From positions 19,464,919 to 19,528,918 of the forward strand of contig CM055279.1 in the NCBI GenBank assembly GCA_029237695.1: DNA of 64,000 nucleotides, given 5' to 3'. A program made the position numbers and the translations under genes. Positions within the stretch are counted from its first letter, which is position 1; every line of letters begins with the position of its first letter. Below the pieces are notes generated by a model. That model was given only the letters and a program-made list of their open reading frames with translations, was not told where the DNA came from and made no database searches. The DNA is from Conchocele bisecta (Eukaryota; Mollusca; Bivalvia; Lucinida; Thyasiridae). Positions 1-10,861 of this stretch are shown piece by piece.

Positions 1-237
1 TTAGCTATTTCTGGGATTTAAAAAGGGGGCACATTCAATATTTTTAATATTGGTCTTTCACAAGATAAAAAATAAATTGATTTTAAAAGTTTGAAAAAAA
101 AAAAATAAGTAAGTTTTGCGGATATAAAATTAAAATTACATGCCTTTAGAAATGTACAGGTGCAGTTGACCAAGATTTGCAATTGCTGCAAATGTTACGG
201 CAATTTGTGTTTGTCTTTCTCTGGAGTAAATGTAATA

Positions 238-570
238 CAAGGTATATGATAATGGTGTACATGTGAAGTCTCTTGGATAACTACTTAATTATAATATTAT
301 TATCGATAACCATCACAAAGTATTATGTACAGTACATGTAATGGCAACAACATACATGCAAGGTATATGATAATGGTGTACATGTGAAGTCTCTTGGATA
401 ATTACTTCATTATAATATTATTATCGATAACCATCACAAAGTATTATGTACAGTAAAATTTAATGTAATAGCAACAACATACATACAATGTATATGATGA
501 ATTTTCACAGGTGAAGTCTCTTGGATTACTACTTCATTATAATAATATTACCGATCACAAAGTATTATAG
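238..570. repeat. Tandem repeat, ~121-bp unit, ~2.8 copies
   Basis: Three successive units begin at about 238, 359 and 486 with the shared core GGTATATGATAATGG and GTGAAGTCTCTTGGAT, each followed by a TATTATCGATAACC segment. No coding potential is visible. Confidence 0.85.
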
Positions 571-1559
571 TGGGTGATAGGTGGGAGCATGTGATGGGTA
601 ATTTAACGATCGGGGTTTATCCTTATCGGAATCCCGACTGGAGACCTGGTTTGGCCGTCAAATACGATAAATACTAAGCCAGGTGACGTCTATAAACCTC
701 ATGTAGGCAGGCAATGCGCCACGATCAGACGGGGTCCACAGATTACTAAACTAAATTGACAGCATAATAATTGATAGTCAATAAGCAATATTCAATGATC
801 AATTACTCAACCTGGCATATGTGAATGCAGGTTATTACTATAATAATAATAGCAATAATCTGATCCAAAACACAGGTTGTGCATATAATCAGTGGTGATA
901 CAGTTAGGACTACACAGATGTCAGTCAGATCTGGTTCAGCATAGGTCACGAATGCATGTGAAAAACATATTGATAATGAACAAAGTGAAAGTGCATCTGC
1001 TCAATTAAATAAAATAGCACATGGTAGAATAATCACGGCCCCCATGTCCTCATGGCACACCATAATTACAAAATCATGTAAGACATATCCATCTGCCTGC
1101 TCGAAGCGCCAACATACATGGTCATCTTTTACGTAGCAAATGTGAAATGTCTCCAGCATTTACATAACGCCTCTTGAGCTTTGCTAAGGTCGACCAAAAG
1201 AACACTCTAAACTCATGCGAAAAAAGTTTGTCACAATCCATGCCAATCGCATGTCAGTGTTGATTATTTTCCATCAGTGACAGTGCCCATGCCATTACTA
1301 AACAACAATTCTGCAAACACCAGTAGCCTATTTATATCCCCGATAAATTCAACAAAAAGGCCATTCATTCCTTATAATTCCAGCATCAAGAAAATGTGTT
1401 TATTTTCCGTTTTCTTAAGAACTATTTTAACTGCGCCTCACGGTTACGGAAAGTAGTTCGGCGTGGGAGTTTACTGGGATATAAATTTTGGACAGAGACT
1501 TGCTACGGGCCAATCAAATGTTAGGGAATTGTGTAAATAATTTTGTGCTGGAATTATTG
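571..1559. other. Noncoding host DNA with one dispersed-repeat copy
   Basis: About 1 kb downstream of the PARP gene. Positions 583-667 match 4188-4268 in the same orientation (shared GATGGGTAATTTAACGATC and GGAATCCCGACTGGAGA), so this is a dispersed repeat of unknown class. I see no gene in the rest. Confidence 0.6.
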
Positions 1560-1820
1560 CAAAGTATACTTTTCTAGCAAAGTATACTTTGAGGGAGAAA
1601 TTTTCAATTTAAGGATAAATTTATTAATTTTTATTATACTGAATTTATTACATTATCACAGCCATTTTGGCTGTGATAATGTAATTAATTCAGTATAATA
1701 ACTATGCATACTTTTAATCATCAAATATATGCAGTGGTTATTTCTATATGAAATAATGCATTTCTGGAAAAATGAATGAGTACTCTCTCAAAGTATACTT
1801 TGATAGATAAGTATACTTTG
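1560..1820. mobile_element. Palindromic MITE-like element, family A (copy 1)
   Basis: Both ends carry doubled CAAAGTATACTT blocks in inverted orientation, and the centre holds a long hairpin (arms around TTATACTGAATTTATTACA). A second copy lies at 59666-59910 with the same end blocks and central hairpin. Two dispersed copies with inverted ends and no coding capacity fit a nonautonomous DNA transposon. Confidence 0.75.
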
Positions 1821-1857
1821 CAATTTTGATGAAATCGGCTACAGGAACCCACTTTTC

Positions 1858-1960
1858 CGACGTTTCGGCACAAGGCCTTTAGCAAGGAATTAGTTTCTAC
1901 TGAACACTAAGTGGCATTCATTTTAGATTTCACAATGTTTATCATGATGTTAGCTGTTTA
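1858..1960 (+). repeat. Fragment of the palindromic element found at 63207-63480
   Basis: The stretch with AATTAGTTTCTACTGAA, AAGTGGCAT and TTTTAGATTTCACAATG matches one arm of the palindrome near the right edge of the window. It appears to be a solo arm. Confidence 0.6.
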
Positions 1961-2097
1961 ACCATTAAATAAATCAATATATACTACTGTCTGTTTCACA
2001 AAACCTGCCAAATTTTTACGGCTATATAAACAACGCAAAACAAATATCTTTTTGGATAATATTAATTGTTTTCACAAAATTTAAGAATGAGCTTTCT

Positions 2098-2604
2098 AAA
2101 GGTAGATGCTCACTCAATGGGCACAAATGTTCTTTATAGGAATTAAATAAGTGTATAATTGTGTCACTATTCCACCAGTTCTAAAAATTATGAGTGCCCG
2201 CTATACAGATATTATCATTTAGTAATATTTATTTTACTGATAGTGACGCGCGGTGGTATCAGGCTATTTTCATATGCAAATGAGGCATGCTATTTGTTAA
2301 TTATTTATACTATTTAAATGTGTCACCTGAAAAAATGAGCTTTTCGTCAGATTATAAAGTATGATCATTGCACATCAACAAATAAATGCAGATACCAAAT
2401 AGTAATGTCCGTTAACATTTTAGGGAAACACAGTTATCGCCCCTAATATCAGTGTGAAAATTTACGTCTGATATAAAATGTATATTAATGCCAATCAATA
2501 CGTGGGGTAATGGTGAATGAATTTTCATTTTGCCAGAAAATGGCTCGGATGATGTCTCTGATATAAAGAAAATTTTGTGCCTACTGAGTCGGCATGTACC
2601 TTTA
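2098..2604. mobile_element. MITE-like element, family B (copy 1)
   Basis: A 507-bp segment whose ends are inverted versions of AAAGGTACATGCCCACTCAG-like sequence. A second full copy in inverted orientation is at 60557-61070, sharing the GCGCGGTGGTATCAGGCTAT and ATTTGCATATGAAAATAGCC portions. No ORF of note. Confidence 0.75.
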
Positions 2605-2710
2605 ATATGGATACTTTTTTTCTAATTTCAGAAATAGTGGGCAGATTTTCAAAAGGTTAACTTTTATTTTCTTAGTTAGATAATTTCCGAGGTATCTAGC
2701 CAGGTTTCGG

Positions 2711-2785
2711 AGTCAATTAGCTCAGTTGGTAGAGCGACCGCCTTGTAAGTGGCAGGTGACGGGTTCGAGTCTCGGGTCGGGTGCA
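2711..2785 (+). other. tRNA-like sequence (tRNA pseudogene or SINE head)
   Basis: A clear A box (TAGCTCAGTTGG) and B box (GGGTTCGAGTC) are correctly spaced. The anticodon arm reads CTTGTAA, giving anticodon TGT (Thr-like). The acceptor stem does not pair: the first seven bases do not match the last seven. It is therefore more likely a tRNA-derived fragment than a working tRNA. Confidence 0.5.
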
Positions 2786-5700
2786 TATTTTCTCTTCCTG
2801 TTACATTTACATTGTGGATATACAGTAGCTGTAAAATTTGGACAGGTTTCGTGAAACCGACAGTACCGGTAAGTCAACCGAATATATGTGGCATGGCTGT
2901 CACATGAAAGGCTGGCAGTTACTATTAAAACAATTACAATAATATGATCATCATTACGCAAACACGTCTTATCTGGAATTAATAAATCAGTGAACTACTT
3001 TTGGCAAGGGATATAATCAATATACACCACTACCACGGGAACTATTTTCATACGCGCCAAGCGGATTGTTCTGTGTATTAGTTTATATAGTTTTAATCTA
3101 TCTCCTGTGATATATGACGATATATTACTTTGTTATGTTATGGGTACTAATAAATGTTGTGTCAATAGCGTATAACTGTAACGGTATCGTTGTAGACAGA
3201 GTTGCAACTACAGTGAAATGGCGATGTCTCGAAATGCGATGGCTCGTAATGTCGGGCTCGCTCGAAAAAGCATCGCGGTTCCGATAATTTTCCCTATATG
3301 TTTAATGTAATTTACATGCGATGGCTCAAAATGCATCTCCTCGAAAAATGAGATACCTCGAAACATTTTTCAAGTCCCGCGGACTCATTTCGCGCTATTT
3401 TGCTATACGATGACTCGAAAGTCATGTCGAAGTTTGTGTTTGGCTAATTTCCACACCTCCGAGTCCGACTTATTACGATCAAAGGCCGAGCCTGTCTATG
3501 AAATGCGGTTTCTTTTCAAATCCAGTTAATTGCCTAAAGCGGTGCAATTTGATCGTTAACCTTGTTGATTGCGATCACCGATATACTGCGATTTATTAAA
3601 TATTCTCGGCTTCGGCCACTCGGCACATTTAATAGAGTCTGTCGTAAGTCATTGGTCGTTTTTCGTGGTAACTCACGGGTTATACTCAAGTAACCCGAGT
3701 ATCACAGGAACAACCAGAGTCGTTGCTCGTGTTCAAGTCAAGTTGGTACCCTAGTAACACACGTTCTAGTGGTCATCGTGTTATTCGTGTGGCTACCCGG
3801 GAGTTACAACGAAAAACGCCCATTAATAATACCGCACTTCTTAGTTAGGCAGAGATGACTGGCCGTGACAAACAGGATTTGCTCTACTGAATTAAATCGG
3901 CCTGCACAATCAGTTCAGGACCTGAAATGTTCGTCATCGACAGCTGTTCATGATACAATATAGTGAAATAGTAAACCCATAGCAAGTTGCAGTAGTCTGC
4001 AAGTTGATCAGCATTTACACTGGTCACAAACTAAGTAAAGCACGTTTTGTTGCGTCGCAGCATCTTACGATTCATGACTGATTCCCGATCTTTTATGGGC
4101 GCCGAATAACAACATCGTTTGAGCTGGGCCCATACTACTGTTTCGAGTGACGTCACAACCACCTGCGACACATGGTGGGTGGCAGGTGGGAGCACGCGAT
4201 GGGTAATTTAACGATCAGGGTTCATCCTTACCGGAATCCCGACTGGAGATCTGGTTTGGCCCTCACATACGTCTTTGGCATTTTGTATGTGACAGTTGAA
4301 TCTGGTTATACCCCTTATGTGAGTATTACGATATTCGTAATCCTATTTTAGGGGAAGGGGCCAAGTGACTGGTGTGGTATGGACCTGGCACCAGGTCAGG
4401 TTATTCTAATTTCAGGGCTGAATATATTTGTTCTGGATGTAAATATTCCGTTCTGATTTTGGGATCCCCCCCCCAATGCAGCAGGTTAAAATGGGATCGA
4501 ACCCGTTTGCCCGGCCTTACATAAACAAACAAACAAACAAACAAACAAACAAACACCTGCGACATTAATTATGTGTGCCACTATTGATACTAGTAAATAC
4601 TGAAGCTTTTCTCCTTTGATAATAATTGAAATAAAGATAGTTTTGTAAATACATTTAAATACAGTTTATTTAATTTCACATGATAACTTTAACCTGCGAA
4701 TAAATACTATTATCATCTAAAACATGGATACACTCCATTATGCTTTATTATTTTCTAAATCCAACGGGTACAGTAGTCGACAAATATACCAAAATCGCAA
4801 GATGCGATGGCTGGAAAGATGCGATCACTCGAACAAAATATGCAGGCCCGTGGAATTTCGATCATCGCGATTTCACAGTAATTTAATAATTAGTATGTTC
4901 AAATGTTTGCGCAAGACTGATAGTACTTCTGTAAAAATGCAACCGTCATAAGTAGTAAAATAGTTGTGACGGTAAGGTCGCCGACTTTTATGATTGAACT
5001 ACCGATTCTCGAAAGGAAAAATGTTATGGCTTTAATAAAAAGAGCTATAAACTGATTGAAACTTATCAACGATGAAAGTGTCTGTCTTTAAATAATATAT
5101 TCACCGACAGTTTGTTACTGATTTTTTTAAGTTTGAGGTACTGTGTACCGTATTATTTTTTACTATCCCAAAATATATTTTTTTGGCTGTCACAATTAAT
5201 ATTGCATTTAATTTTGGCTCTTTTAGAATAAACTAAATTTTCGGACAGCAAACATTTTTTTTTATGAATTTGAAATAATTAATGTCCTTCATCTGATCAT
5301 AACGCTGTTCGAACTGCGCCTGTGGAATTCACTGGCCGCAAACACAGTAGCTTTCGGCGTCTATTTATTAAATTATTATTTATTATTTGATTTGAATTCC
5401 AAGTGAGCGCTGTCAACACCATTTACGGAAAATATTGGTGATTTTCTAAACGATTTTCGGCGAATTCCGGCGATATATTTTGTGTCAATGTTCAACACCG
5501 TTTATGGAAAATCTACTGATTTTCTAAATACACTATCGGTGAAGGTGTACTGAACAACTTAAAATATGTCTCACACTTTTAACATTCCTGCCTCCGAAAA
5601 TCTTCATTTTTTTTAAATAACCAGCCGTCTAATAGATCTGCGTATAATCGAGAGTGTATCGTTACTTGTTGTCTCCGACAGTGAGGTGAATGACGCGTCA

Positions 5701-6790
5701 ATTTCAAAACATTGCCTAAGGGTAAAAATATACAGCTCTGTGTTGTCATCAGATCAACAACTCATCAACGTGGCTAAGCGTTATCGATTTTTATTCCACA
5801 CAAAGCAACAGGTGTATTTTATAGCTAGATCCGTGTAATGTGTCGGGTGTAGCCAATTTGTAATTAGTCGATTTCTTTAAATTACGTCCATAAGTTGACA
5901 GATATTTCAGAGCAGACGTCATCATATTTTGCCGTTATTTATTTCCAAAATCAGTCATATATTATGTAAATGACTTTGAAAGTTGACAATAAATTCAGAG
6001 CAGATCAGTACGTTAAATTGCTATCGACAACAAATGACGATACGATGAGAGAGTAATACCGTTTACGCGTATCCAATGTTAAATATAAATCGTTATTTTT
6101 TATGATTTTCGTAGTTTTTACCGAGAAATTCAAACCGTTTCCAATTATTGTTGGGGTACATATTATCATGATTAGCACACCGTCTCAGTAAGCGGACCAC
6201 GTCGTCTATTGTTTACACTGGATTAATGGCGGCCCCCATGAGGTCTCAGGTAAATCTTATTTTTCATCAATACGACTGTGGTTTCTTCCCTTTAATGATG
6301 ACCATGTTCCAACTGGTAACACTTATTTAGCAGCATTATTTATGTAGTTAGTCTGAACATTCTGCAGAGAATTTTGAACCGGACGGAATCAAACATTGTT
6401 TAAGCTTGGTCCGGTTCATATACACAGGTCAAAATATAAACTGAAAATGGCGCTTTGTGTGACAGAAATCCGTACGCGGACGAATACAAATTTGTTTTGG
6501 TTATAAATATCACATATAGCGAAACAACGATAGCATCTATTGTTTTAATAATATGCATACATATTGTAATTTAATAGCGATATACATGTACTTATGAATA
6601 ATATAGTATAATATGGTTCATACTCCAGCACTATGTTTTAAGGCTGTCTGATGTGCCTCAAAATAAGCTGGATTAGTTATACTTATTCATGCGCTTCATG
6701 AGAACATCAACACATTTAAAGCATACAAATATTATTTAAAGGAGTACCGATATGATATATTTTAATAATAAAAATATTGAAAATACATAC
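2786..6790. other. Noncoding AT-rich host DNA, one repeat copy and an (AAAC)n tract
   Basis: No gene is recognised in this 4-kb stretch. Positions 2827-2865 resemble the ends of the TGTTTCACGAAA-type palindromes at 30363-30577. Positions 4188-4268 are the second copy of the 583-667 repeat; the segment runs on through a B-box-like GATCGAACCC to an (AAAC)n tract at about 4521-4555, which could be a SINE tail. Short ORFs here have no recognisable domains. Confidence 0.5.
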
Positions 6791-6792
6791 TA

Positions 6793-6861
6793 CAATGGGG
6801 GATAGTAGCGAGTTCTCTTATCTTGTTTCCCGCCAGATGGCGCCATTTCACACAGGTCACG
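6793..6861 (+). repeat. Left arm of an inverted repeat flanking the SAP exon
   Basis: It is the imperfect inverted counterpart of 8229-8290 (shared GATAGTAG, AGATGGCGCC and CACAGGTCA in order). The pair encloses a SAP exon and could be the ends of a ~1.5-kb transposon, or chance copies of a dispersed repeat. Confidence 0.5.
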
Positions 6862-6938
6862 GAACTATCCCAGTCTCTGCAGTTCCAATACACACACGTG
6901 TAATTCATAGAATTTGTAGAGTATTAGCGAGTGAAATT

Positions 6939-7037
6939 ATGGCATCAATCTCAAAGTACGGTTCACTACAGTTGGGTCAACTAAAAGACGAACTAAGGAA
7001 AAGGAATGCTAGGCTCGCTGGTCGGAAAGAAGAACTA
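6939..7037 (+). CDS. Probable first coding exon with a SAP DNA-binding motif
   Basis: The ATG at 6939 opens 33 codons encoding a helix-turn-helix of SAP type (LGQLKDELRKRNARLAGRKE), with the typical Leu-x-x-Leu-Lys-x-x-Leu and Gly-Arg-Lys positions. A splice-donor-like GTATGT follows at once at 7038, so the frame probably continues in a distant exon. SAP motifs bind AT-rich DNA. It lies on the plus strand, opposite to the PARP gene, and is bracketed by inverted repeats (6793-6861 and 8229-8290). It could be a transposon-borne exon or the start of a host gene; I cannot find its next exon. Confidence 0.5.
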
Positions 7038-7318
7038 GTATGTTCTAGATGAACACCATGATTACTATTACCAAATACAGGGACAGCTCCTTTGCACTGG
7101 TGGCAAAACATGTATATCGGTTATCTGTACTGCAAACAATGTAAAAATCACTGATATAAAGTATGTCACAGTAACGATAAATGACCCATTTATTGCACAA
7201 ATGGTGCAAACTCTGAAGCTGTTTTTTGACAATTATTTCAAACAGGCTCTGCTTGAAAAGCACTTCTACAAGTCTTATGTTGCTTAAACCTTACCATACA
7301 TACAGAGTTGGAAACTGA

Positions 7319-7484
7319 AATTGTCGTCTACTTGCTATCATTTTTATCAATTTAGTACTGGGGAAAAAACATGTTTTGTCAGCACATGAGAATCATCTTC
7401 GGAGAACATGATTCTCATGAGCTGCCAAAATATGTTTTTGTTAAGAATTATTGAATAATAAAAACAAACAGCCGACGACACAAT
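7319..7484. mobile_element. MITE-like element, family C (copy 1)
   Basis: Ends read TTGTCGTCTACTT and the inverse AGCCGACGACACAA; the centre is a palindrome around ATGAGAATCAT. Related copies lie near 29907-30065, 36500-36660 and 63525-63710. Confidence 0.6.
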
Positions 7485-7593
7485 TTTATTCAGCACATGT
7501 CGACTGGTGCCACACAGCACAGAGTATATTTTTTTCTGAAGAAATATTTAGAATTTCCCAAGAGCAAAATTATTATTTCACATAAGTTAACAC

Positions 7594-7752
7594 AGCTCCA
7601 GTTAACATGTTAAGAAGGTGCGTAATTCGACCGAATTTCGTGGTATTTCTTCACCGAAAATGGCAAGTTGGGAGTTCTTTAGAATCGTTTCAATGAGACG
7701 ATTCTAAATAAATAACAAATTTACCCCCAAATTACGCACCTTAACTGGAGCT
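7594..7752. mobile_element. Palindromic MITE-like element, family D
   Basis: Inverted ends AGCTCCAGTTAA and TTAACTGGAGCT, with inner inverted AAGGTGCGTAATT and a central hairpin around TTTAGAATCGT. No coding capacity. Confidence 0.65.
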
Positions 7753-8228
7753 CTGGCTAACTTAGATTTTAGGTAGTACTACATTTATTGCATGTATTGT
7801 ATATTTAATGTAGTAATAGCCTCAGTCCATTACTGTAACCTATGGTTTCTTGTTTATATATGTCAGCATGAACAATTTCATGACCACCATACAAATAAAA
7901 GTCACAGAATTACAATGTAATTCAATATAAACTCAATGTATTATTATATTTCTTTTTTAAACATGTATTAATTTATGCATGTTTGGAAACAATTCCAGAT
8001 CTGAAATTGCACAGCATGAAGCAGTCAAACGTGATATGTGATGCAATTTTGGTTTCAGTGCTTGTCAATGTATTTGTCAATACTGTTTTACAGTTACTCC
8101 TTGCTAATACTCCTTCGTTTAACAGTGTGATACAGTTCTAAATACTGATAATATCTGAAGTAAACACAACGTGAAACGTGTTACGATACACAATACACAC
8201 ACTCAGCAGCTGTGTAACACAGTTTCAC

Positions 8229-8290
8229 ATTGACCTGTGGCACGAGGCGCCATCTAACTAGGAACGACAACTCTCTACTATCGGCCATTG
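8229..8290 (-). repeat. Right arm of the inverted repeat flanking the SAP exon
   Basis: Inverse of 6793-6861. Together they delimit a segment of about 1.5 kb that contains the SAP exon and the family C and D palindromes. Confidence 0.5.
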
Positions 8291-9228
8291 CTTACAAAAT
8301 AATTTATTGATTAAAAATAGTCACTGTATCGTGGCCTACTTGACCGCATTACCTATTGCACGGGCACCCCAGCAAACTCCCGATTTACGTAGGTCACTGA
8401 GGGTGTACTGGGGTGCGCTTGCTAATACAATGTTTGCGTAATGATATACGGGTACACAAACATACATAGTTATAAAAAAACTTAAAATATCATGATCACA
8501 TAGAGATATCAACACATACATAGTTACTAGTATGTAAACTAACTTAAAATATCATGATCACATACGGCTACAAACACATACCCGTACATAGTTATATAAA
8601 CAAACTTAAAATATCGTGACCGCATACGGGTAAACATGCATACATAAATGTATGTAAATTAACAGTCAACATGGCACACATTTTGTCACATGCAATTTTC
8701 AATTAAAAGGCAAAACATGTGGTCAAATTATAAAATAATTGTCAAATTTACTTTCGAAACAAAACACACATAACGTTCTTAATTATTTTAAAAAATGATG
8801 GAGATATCTCATAAGGCACATAAAGTAAAACCCAACTTGATCAAATTTATAGACCAGATGGCCACGGCCCGCATGTCGAGCCCGCCGAGTAATTTGATGG
8901 TCTCAGAGTTGAATTAATGTATGTAAAAGCTTTAATGCAAATTTGAAAGTAATTTGACCTTGATCTTGGGCATGCGGGTCGCATGGATGGGCTATAGAAT
9001 GAACATATGGATGATCATAAAGAATTATTTTAAGCTTGAAGCAAATCTGAGAAAGTGTTGTGGAGATATATGGTATGTAAAAACATTAACACACCTTGAT
9101 ACAGGGGCCGCATGAATGGGACACATAATGAATATATGGATGATGACTAATAAGCATTTGAAGTTTCAAGTCAATGTGACTTACGACTGCAGAGACATAA
9201 TGTATTTAAAAACTTTAACGCAGATTCC
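8291..9228. repeat. Dispersed-repeat DNA with GACCTTGA-type units
   Basis: From about 8840 the sequence contains the modules GATGGCCACGGCCCGCATGT and TTTGACCTTGATCTTGGGCA, followed by two related sub-units that end in the (GGAC)n tract. The same modules recur near 28360, 35680-36110 and 37360-37680. No gene is seen. Confidence 0.55.
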
Positions 9229-9290
9229 GGATGGACGGACGGACGGACGAACGGACGAACGGACTGATGCACAGACGGATGGACGGATGC
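9229..9290. repeat. (GGAC)n microsatellite
   Basis: A GGAC/GGAT tetranucleotide run; the same motif dominates 31410-32505. It closes a GACCTTGA-type dispersed repeat. Confidence 0.9.
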
Positions 9291-9335
9291 CATTGTGATC
9301 ACTATGTCTCGCTTTCCGCAAGCGGGCTCGACAAC

Positions 9336-9500
9336 AAGTTATACAGTGAAAACTATCGTGTCGGCGGCTGGGGTCGAACCCAGGCCGCCTGTGTGAGAGA
9401 CGAACGCTCTACCACGTAGCTATAAAAGCCGGCTTGTACCGCAAGGCAGTACAAATGTTTGATTATCCTACTATGGCCATACTACGTGTACTACAATCTA
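9336..9500. repeat. Direct repeat with tRNA-like core, copy 1 (downstream of PARP exon)
   Basis: Shares CGAACCCA, GCCGCCT, CTACCACGT, CTATAAAAG and GGCTTGTACCGCAAGGCA in the same order with 10020-10165. Read on the minus strand, 9361-9433 has tRNA-like A and B boxes (TAGCTACGTGGTAGAGC; GGGTTCGACCCC), but the acceptor and anticodon stems pair poorly. The two copies bracket the last exon of the PARP gene. Confidence 0.65.
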
Positions 9501-9578
9501 TAGCAAGTAATATCGCATATGATTGTTAAGATTATTTTCCCAGCAATACAGTTATAATATCAACACGAACGAGCAGGC

Positions 9579-9999
9579 TCAATACTTCATATCGTATTTT
9601 ATCACATATTCCGGGTAAGACTGATTGAATTCAAACACAACAAATATCGACGGGTTTTCAACAACATCAACACATGAATCGTACAGCGCGCTGCGTTGGT
9701 CGGACCTATTCTTCCTTGGAGGCCGAACGTACCACTTCTCTCCCTTCACAAAATCACCGACAAGTACCCTGACAACAAACATCATTCGATTCTGGTCATC
9801 CACGAAGTCGTTGGAGTATTTTGCATTCAACGCGAAGTAGCTTCCCTTGCCGTAAACGTTACCAGTGGATTTACCACTGAGCCGGCAGTCAAATCCCTGG
9901 TGACAAATTGCGTTTACGTACTTGGTTGACGTGCCGTGAAATAGCTGTCTTCCATCAACATCCAAGTCCCCGTTTCTTTTCCTCATGTTCTCCCTTTTA
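9579..9999 (-). CDS. WWE-PARP gene, terminal exon: PARP catalytic domain (mono-ADP-ribosyltransferase type)
   Basis: This exon encodes about 139 residues and holds most of a PARP catalytic fold. It has the NAD-binding His in QLFHGTS, the Tyr in YGKGSYFA and Ile in NPSIFVVFEF, followed by the usual C-terminal YPEYVIKY. His-Tyr-Ile is the pattern of mono-ADP-ribosyltransferases such as PARP10 and PARP12, whereas poly-ADP-ribosylating members have Glu at the third site. The acceptor is CACAG before 9999; the exon starts with one base of a split codon, matching a 2-base overhang on the exon at 29625-29749. The frame is intact to a stop at 9579. Modification of cytosolic protein targets, often in antiviral responses, is family knowledge, not shown here. 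The paralogue type is not resolved. Confidence 0.88.
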
Positions 10000-10019
10000 C
10001 TGTGTAGTAGGACGGGAAT

Positions 10020-10165
10020 GTGTTATAAAATGAAAACTATCTTGTCGAACCCATGCCGCCTACGTGAGACGAACATTCTACCACGTCACTATAAAAGACG
10101 GCTTGTACCGCAAGGCAATACAAATGTTTGATTATCCTACTATGGCCGCACTACTACAACTGTAA
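10020..10165. repeat. Direct repeat with tRNA-like core, copy 2 (upstream of PARP exon)
   Basis: Second copy of 9336-9500, shortened and more degenerate in its tRNA-like part. It lies in the intron just before the terminal PARP exon. Confidence 0.6.
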
Positions 10166-10176
10166 CATCAGCGGGG

Positions 10177-10412
10177 GGTTTCACTAAACTTTGTACGACT
10201 GAAATGTTTGTAAGTACAAATTTAGGATCGTCTGGAAATTTCAATTGATGGATTTAAATTTATTGAACATACATGTAGGTTGCATATACAGCCTATGCTC
10301 AATAAATGTAAATTCAATAATTGTTTACAAGAAAACATTATTAATGTGAAATTTACAGACTATCATAATTTTGCTCTTACGACCAATTTATTTGTACAAA
10401 GTTTAGTGAAAC
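10177..10412. mobile_element. Palindromic MITE-like element, family E (copy 1)
   Basis: Starts GTTTCACTAAACTTTGTAC and ends with the inverse GTACAAAGTTTAGTGAAAC. An internal palindrome surrounds TTTATTGAACATACATG. A related element is at 61868-62011. It ends about 15 bp before the element 1 target duplication. Confidence 0.7.
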
Positions 10413-10424
10413 GGCCCCAGAGCT

Positions 10425-10429
10425 CCTGA
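10425..10429. repeat. Target-site duplication CCTGA, left of element 1
   Basis: CCTGA directly precedes the first TIR base and recurs at 28116-28120 after the right TIR. Mavericks are known to create 5-6 bp duplications. Confidence 0.8.
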
Positions 10430-10618
10430 AGTAGTATATAAGAGTCATAATGATACAAGTTTATATGGAAGCCACCCACTACGTGTGGTGGCTTCCACAC
10501 GAAACTTGTAATCATTATGACTCTTATATACTACTACCGCGAGACCATATATTTATGACATGAGAAGATACACCCTATTAGAGATAAAAATCCCTATGTT
10601 ATACTCAGTATATATATA
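10430..10618 (+). repeat. Left TIR of element 1, with outer hairpin
   Basis: Matches the inverse of 27927-28115 almost base for base. Its outer 106 bp (10430-10535) is itself an imperfect palindrome: AGTAGTATATAAGAGTCATA pairs with the inverse at 10516-10535, and the tip is GGAAGCCACC / GGTGGCTTCC around a ~10-base loop. The inner part ends with a TTATACTCAGTATA motif. Confidence 0.92.
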
Positions 10619-10861
10619 CAACAATCTGTCATACTTTTATTACGAATAAAATAACAACTGACACCCTATTGAAGATAGAAATCCATAAGTTATACTCAGT
10701 AATTTTACAGCAATCTGTCACAAATATATACTGACACCCTATTAAAGACAAGTTATCCATAAGTTATACTCAGTATATTACAACAATCTGTCATATATTT
10801 ATTACGAATAAATATACTTACCCTATTGAAGATAAAAAATCTATTGGTTATACTCAGTATA
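10568..10861 (+). repeat. Subterminal iterated repeat with TATACTCAGTATA motifs (4 units)
   Basis: Four units of about 70-95 bp each contain ACCCTATT, then ATACTCAGTA and usually CAATCTGTCA. The motif occurs at about 10599, 10690, 10765 and 10849; the last copy abuts the pPolB start codon. Such iterons could bind integrase, terminal protein or a transcription factor; the role is inference. Confidence 0.8.

Noticed and set aside
2711..2785. Functional tRNA-Thr(TGT)
   Set aside because: A and B boxes and the anticodon loop are fine, but the acceptor stem does not pair, so I call it tRNA-like only.
3569..3754. Short ORF in the left flank as a gene
   Set aside because: No domain, no splice-site support, and composition like the surrounding noncoding DNA.
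9361..9433. Functional tRNA on the minus strand
   Set aside because: The T arm is one base off and the anticodon stem pairs poorly; a second degraded copy exists at 10040, as expected for a repeat.
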